The notes beneath the pieces were generated by a model, which saw only the letters and a program-made list of their open reading frames with translations, had not been told where the DNA came from and did no database searches. This document shows, one piece after another, positions 59,782-64,000 of a stretch of 64,000 nt of DNA (position 1 is its first letter; each line of letters starts with the position of its first letter). The DNA comes from Cunninghamella blakesleeana. Lineage: Eukaryota > Mucoromycota > Mucoromycetes > Mucorales > Cunninghamellaceae. The DNA lies in contig JAFCIZ010000001.1 in assembly GCA_017871115.1 (NCBI GenBank), forward strand, positions 539,501 through 603,500. The letters are read 5' to 3'. The position numbers and the translations under genes were made by a program.

Positions 59782-60407
59782 TTATAAAAAAGTTTTGAAA
59801 TGAAAAAAGAAAATTTGGAGAAAAAAAATTTGTGCGCCACTATTTATTATTTTAAAAAAATTTACATCCCGAATTTTTTTGAATTTGGATAATATATAAC
59901 CTAGTATTAATGTGCTTTTTTCTTCTGGGAGACATTATATTCAACCCAGTTATTTTTATTTCAGCTGTTTAATTAGTACTTTCAAAGCGTATCGCTAATT
60001 TTTGTGTAGCATAATCGCAGGCAAGATTTTATTTCTATTTTTATTATAATATTTCATTTTATTTTTTATATTTTTTTATGCATGAAAAATTGTAATTTGA
60101 AATTTACACATAGGAATTTTTTAATAATTAATTCAAAAAAATAAAAACTATTCTTCTGAGGATAAATTCTTTTTTTAAATTATATTAAATAAATTTAAAT
60201 CCTAATACATAACGATGATAAAAGGAAAAGTAAATAATATATTCAATATTTTCATATATATCAAATGTCAAATATTACTGGTTACTTTGAATAGTTTATG
60301 TTTCTTATTAAAATTGTCAAATACTATATTTTATTTAATAAATACATTATTTATTTTATTTTTTACAAAAAAAAAAAATATAAAAAAAAGGAAAAAAAAA
60401 TAATTTT
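59782..60407. other. Intergenic region (POP5 promoter, THR1 3' flank)
   Basis: 626 nt. Near POP5 is CCCGAATTTTTTT (59867-59879). The plus-strand open stretch 60215-60403 is a product of A/T composition (Ile/Asn/Lys/Phe) and is not called. Confidence 0.45.
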
Positions 60408-61716
60408 TTATAAATCTATTTGAGTAGAACCATCCTCAACAACATCCAATACTTTATAAAAACTATCTTGTATACCATGTTCTTTAAAAACAGCTTGAGC
60501 AGCTTGAGCAATACTATCAAAATTCTTTGTTGCTAAGGCTAAAATAGTTGGTCCAGCTCCAGATAAACAAATACCCAATAAACCATCATATTTTTCAGGT
60601 GTAATAGATGAAAGTACTTCAGGTAATCCAGGAATCTAAATTAAAAAATTTAGTAAAAAAAACCCTTTCATTAGTATTTTATACATAGCTCCCTTAAGTT
60701 CTTTTATTATTTTGTTTACCAAAGTCTTTCTATAAGGCTGATGAATTTTATCTTGCATAGCATTATAAATAAGATCAGCATCAGGTGGCGATTGACCTAA
60801 AGCAGTTGTTAAAACAGCTAAACGTTGGAAATTAAAGATCTATATTTTATATATATCAATAAAAAAATTCAAAATTTAATATTAAGCTTCGACTGTAAAC
60901 CTTTTTTATTTTTAAAAACAAATAAAAGTGAAAAAGAAAAAAAAAAAAAAACTCGGCAACGCTTTTTTTATCTTTTCCTCGTTCCTTTTTTTTTATTATT
61001 TTATTTTCTAACCCACTTACCACATCCTTTCTTTCATAAGTAGTAGGTAAAACAGATCTAGCTTCAGCTGTAGCGACTTTAAATTGAGGAACAATAGCAA
61101 TACATTTAATATCTTGATTCCATTTCAAACGAAGATAATGGCCAATACCTAAAGGAGGTTGAGGAGCAGGGTTTTTGGGATCAACTTCTAATAAAGTTTC
61201 TGATTCTGGGATACCTTCCATATCTTTAGGAGATAACTCACGTAAATAAGAAGCAACAAATCCACCCATCAAAGCAGCAGCCACATTATCAGGATGACGT
61301 TCAATCATTAAACAATAATCCAATAATCTATTTCTATCCAAATTTAATTGACCAAGAGCATTACCTAAAAGAATACCGGCTACTACAGCAGCACCAGAAG
61401 AACCAAGACCACGGCCTAAAGGAATAGGGTTGTCAACATGGATTTTTAAAGGACTTGGTAACTGTTGAATCCCATTGGCAGAAAGTACATAAAGAGCGGC
61501 CTTGGTAATCAAGTTTTGCTCTGGAATAAGTGGAACATCCTTTGCACCTTCTCCCGAATAAGTCATTTCAAAACTGTTGGTCATATCCTTTCCATGCACT
61601 TCGACATCTAAAGTTAAATATAATGATAAAGATATCCCTAATACATCAAATCCAGGCCCAATATTGGCTGTAGAACATGGTGATCTGATTTGAAAGTGTC
61701 TATATGTGTTAACCAT
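60408..61716 (-). CDS. THR1: Homoserine kinase, 347 aa
   Basis: GHMP-family kinase phosphorylating L-homoserine in threonine biosynthesis. Minus-strand exons: 61021-61716, 60720-60839, 60408-60635 (1044 nt). N-terminal IRSPCSTANIGPGFDVLG (family PATSANLGPGFD), the ATP loop NPIPLGRGLGSSGAAVVAG (about 94-112), HPDNVAAALMGGF, the C-terminal GLLGICLSGAGPTILAL (SGSGP loop) and a short tail. Length is near yeast Thr1 (357). The pathway is absent in animals, so this is a typical fungal gene. A TTAGTCA element (61824-61830, about 108 nt upstream of the start) resembles Gcn4/AP-1 sites, which would fit general amino-acid control. Confidence 0.95.
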
Positions 61717-62946
61717 GCCCCTTCTATATATATGATTTTAAAAAAAAAAAAAAAATAGAAAAAAGAAGAAAAAGAAAAATAGATTATTATTTTTTTACCA
61801 AATAAATTCTTTTTGACATTGAGTTAGTCACATATTTTTTGATTGGCTCTATTGATATGCGGAGATCTTTGTACCTATTTTAACTCTTTTCCGATCAAAA
61901 TAAAAAAATCATGCAAGTAGAAAATGTTCTGATTGCTATATTTAATATATAGTTTATTTGATTATATTAGTAAAAATAACTATATTATATTGTTTTTTAA
62001 TATATATATATGCATTTATTTATATATATATAAAATAATAATGAATGATCTAACAAATAAAAAGATTAATAGGTACATATGAAATCTGATTAGCAAAATA
62101 TTAATAATATCCTAATATAGAAAACACAAGTTTATAAGCTCTGAGTGTACATAAATTTATTAATATCTAATGAAATAACGTTATGCTATTTTACTATTAT
62201 TTTATATTACTCTATTAAATAGAAATTATGGGTATAATGTAATTATATTTTTAATTGGAAACCAAGATTAAATGTGGTTTTTTAAATAAAAACTAGCAGC
62301 TTTGGTCATTATATTTTCTATTTTATTTTTTATATTTACTAAAACATATAGAAGATGTTCTTGCAATGAAGTTGTAATGATTTTAAAGTAGTATATTATT
62401 TATGGAGATAAATGAATATTCTCATTTATATTATATACTATAGAGATAATATATAAAAAAAATAAAGATACTTAATTAATTATAATCAGTTATTGATTTA
62501 TATATATTATAAAAGAGTGTAATTTTGTATACACTCAGTTATTTTTTTCATCATCAACATATTTTTATTTTTAAAAAAATGCTTTATACAAAAAAAAAGA
62601 GTTATATAACGGTCTTTTATTTTCTAATGTGTTTTTTAACAAGTAAAAAAATAAAGTAATCAAAGGGTTATATATAAAAAAATTGTATTTAAAATTATAA
62701 AAAAAATAAACACCTTGTTTTTCTTTTACTTTTACTTTTTGAAAGAAAGTCAGTGGATTATGCAAAAAAAAGATCCATATAGTTTGAGATTAGTATTGCT
62801 CACCAGTTTTCGGGTGATTTTTATCAGTGGGACTAGAAAAGCAAATTTATTAACGGAGTTTTAACGCGCTTTTTTTAAAGAAAAAGAAAATTTTTCATAT
62901 TTTTTTTCCTCGCTTTTTTTATACTCAAAGAAATATATATTACAAG
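61717..62946. promoter_or_regulatory. Divergent intergenic region between THR1 and the beta-trefoil protein gene
   Basis: 1.23 kb. THR1 side: TTAGTCA at 61824-61830 within GAGTTAGTCAC. Beta-trefoil side: GC-richer GCTCACCAGTTTTCGGGTG (about 62798-62816) and TTAACGCGC (62861), then a TATA-like TTTTATACTC before the ATG. Between them is AT-rich DNA with no supported gene. Confidence 0.45.
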
Positions 62947-63566
62947 ATGCAATCAAAAGGATGGTTTTATATTGTAGCTCCTTCACAACATGGCCATGTT
63001 TTAACTTTATCAAATATGTCATATGAAGTAATATAAATAATTCTTTCTCTTTATTAATCTAATAAACCATAACAAACTTTATTAATATCACCTGTATACA
63101 TATAAACTTTACATTTTTAGTCAGGTATTCGAGTAGAATTAAGACCTAATAGTCAAGGTCCTCATCAGTTATGGTATTTAGATGAATATGGATATATCAT
63201 AAATAAACACTCGGGCTGTGGTAAATATATAATAATAATAATAATAATAATAAGCTATAATTAAATATAAAGGTGGATTATTTACAAGAAAAAAACAAAT
63301 TACATTTCTACTCTTTCCATTTTCTTTTAGTTTTAGCGGTTAAAAATATAACAAAAAAAAAATCAGTAGAAGGACAAAATATAATACAAACCTCTAGAAA
63401 AAATGAACCAGCGGCAAAAGAGCAACAATGGGAATTTATATCAACAGATAAAGAAAATACATTTCGTTTAAAATTAAAGGCCATCAAAGATTATTATTTA
63501 ATAGATAAACAAGTACCTTCTTTTCAACTGGATGATAGTGTAGAATGGTCAATTTTATATAAATAA
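62947..63566 (+). CDS. Ricin B-like beta-trefoil protein, 138 aa
   Basis: Small protein of one beta-trefoil domain. Exons 62947-63027, 63121-63220, 63331-63566 (417 nt). Strand pattern: GWFYIVAPSQHGHVLTL, then VELRPNSQGPHQLWYLDEYGYIINKHSGCVLAV, where the QxW-type QLW and the GYIINKHSG turn are typical of ricin B-like repeats. A second repeat is EQQWEFISTDKENTFRLKL with an ending EWSILYK. There is no signal peptide, so it is probably intracellular, like the abundant zygomycete ricin B-fold proteins. No toxin A-chain is linked. Carbohydrate binding is not established; the binding pockets cannot be judged by eye. Confidence 0.75.
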
Positions 63567-63914
63567 ATAAATAAATATATCACAACCATACTCAGTAATT
63601 ACAATAATGTAATGAAAACAATTTTTAAGAGCAGCAAGAAAAAATTATTATGAATATCATTTTATATAATTATGCAAGAAGATTTCATCGTTTTTGTAAC
63701 TTTTACAATAATAACTGATTTATAATATTGGATTATAAAACTATTAATTTCAACACATTCATACACACATATATATAAAGTAAGCTGATATTATAATATA
63801 AAAGATATATAATATATAAAAAAGGTATGAAACTTGTCAAAAGTTTTATTTAATACTAGATATTTTATTTTAATATATAAATATATATATCACATATTTA
63901 ATTACTATAATAAT
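63567..63914. other. Convergent 3' intergenic region
   Basis: 348 nt, AT-rich, nothing recognised. Confidence 0.5.
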
Positions 63915-63980
63915 TTACAACTTAGCCTTAATAGCTCTATTAACCATATCTTTATTTTCACCAATGAATGAAGTAGCCAT
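63915..63980 (-). CDS. Last exon of an unidentified protein (partial)
   Basis: Minus-strand exon after a pyrimidine-rich acceptor (TTCTTCCTCCATAG). It encodes 21 residues beginning MATSFIGENKDMVNRAIKAK and the stop at 63915-63917. The amphipathic, basic end could be a C-terminal helix. The rest of the gene lies beyond 64000; the family is not recognised. Confidence 0.5.
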   Translation of the reverse strand: MATSFIGENKDMVNRAIKAKL

Positions 63981-64000
63981 CTATGGAGGAAGAAAAAAAA

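Noticed and set aside
60215..60403. 62-codon frame between POP5 and THR1
   Set aside because: Ends in poly-Lys from A-runs; non-coding composition.
62947..63566. Ricin-type toxin
   Set aside because: Only a single beta-trefoil domain without signal peptide or catalytic chain; the fold is common in harmless zygomycete proteins.

Overview
The window is nuclear DNA from a very AT-rich early-diverging fungus, most likely Mucoromycota (Mucorales-like). Evidence for a fungus: a fungal Ssn6-type TPR co-repressor with a long disordered tail, a Pap1/Yap1-type bZIP with two cysteine-rich domains, a Rax1-like RGS/membrane protein, a GH5 cell-wall glucanase with an N-terminal membrane anchor, a trifunctional C1-tetrahydrofolate synthase and homoserine kinase. 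Nearly every gene is broken by many short GT-AG introns (about 60-180 nt). Gene models were built by hand-splicing. For each multi-exon model the exon lengths were summed and the total is a multiple of three. Species is not determinable from this sequence alone.

Layout. 0-8 kb: 3' end of an unknown gene, a cytochrome P450, and C1-THF synthase. 8-20 kb: RhoGAP protein, a possible 42-residue spliced ORF, ELO fatty-acid elongase, a PC-esterase-like protein without catalytic residues, a metallophosphoesterase divergent from an RGS/membrane protein, an EI24/Rrt8-type membrane protein, and a frameshifted relic. 20-34 kb: MOG1 divergent from RPB6, the large SSN6 gene, mitochondrial ribosomal protein uL13m, and a Pumilio protein with an added CCCH finger. 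35-50 kb: HMG-CoA reductase, a secreted cysteine-containing protein, an AP-1-type bZIP, a SAM methyltransferase and Derlin. 50-64 kb: NTF2-like protein, exo-glucanase divergent from meiotic MND1, NAPE-PLD-like hydrolase, POP5, homoserine kinase, a beta-trefoil protein, and the 3' end of one more gene.

No operon, CRISPR array or intact transposon is visible, and I could not support any tRNA or rRNA gene. The genes are mainly housekeeping: one-carbon and threonine metabolism, sterol and lipid synthesis, transcription, ER quality control, RNA processing and meiosis. They are not an obvious functional cluster.

The most striking content is exon structure. C1-THF synthase can only be read through with an exon of exactly one nucleotide (position 6510), bounded by canonical AG and GT and located exactly where the conserved protein needs one extra base. 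RPB6 has a 10-nt exon, the bZIP gene an 18-nt exon followed by a 5-nt exon, the methyltransferase a 19-nt exon and the P450 a 22-nt exon. The divergent GH5/MND1 pair each have an intron directly after, or one base after, the start codon. MND1 also appears to use a GC-AG intron. This suggests a spliceosome with strong exon-definition-independent micro-exon recognition, testable with RNA-seq.
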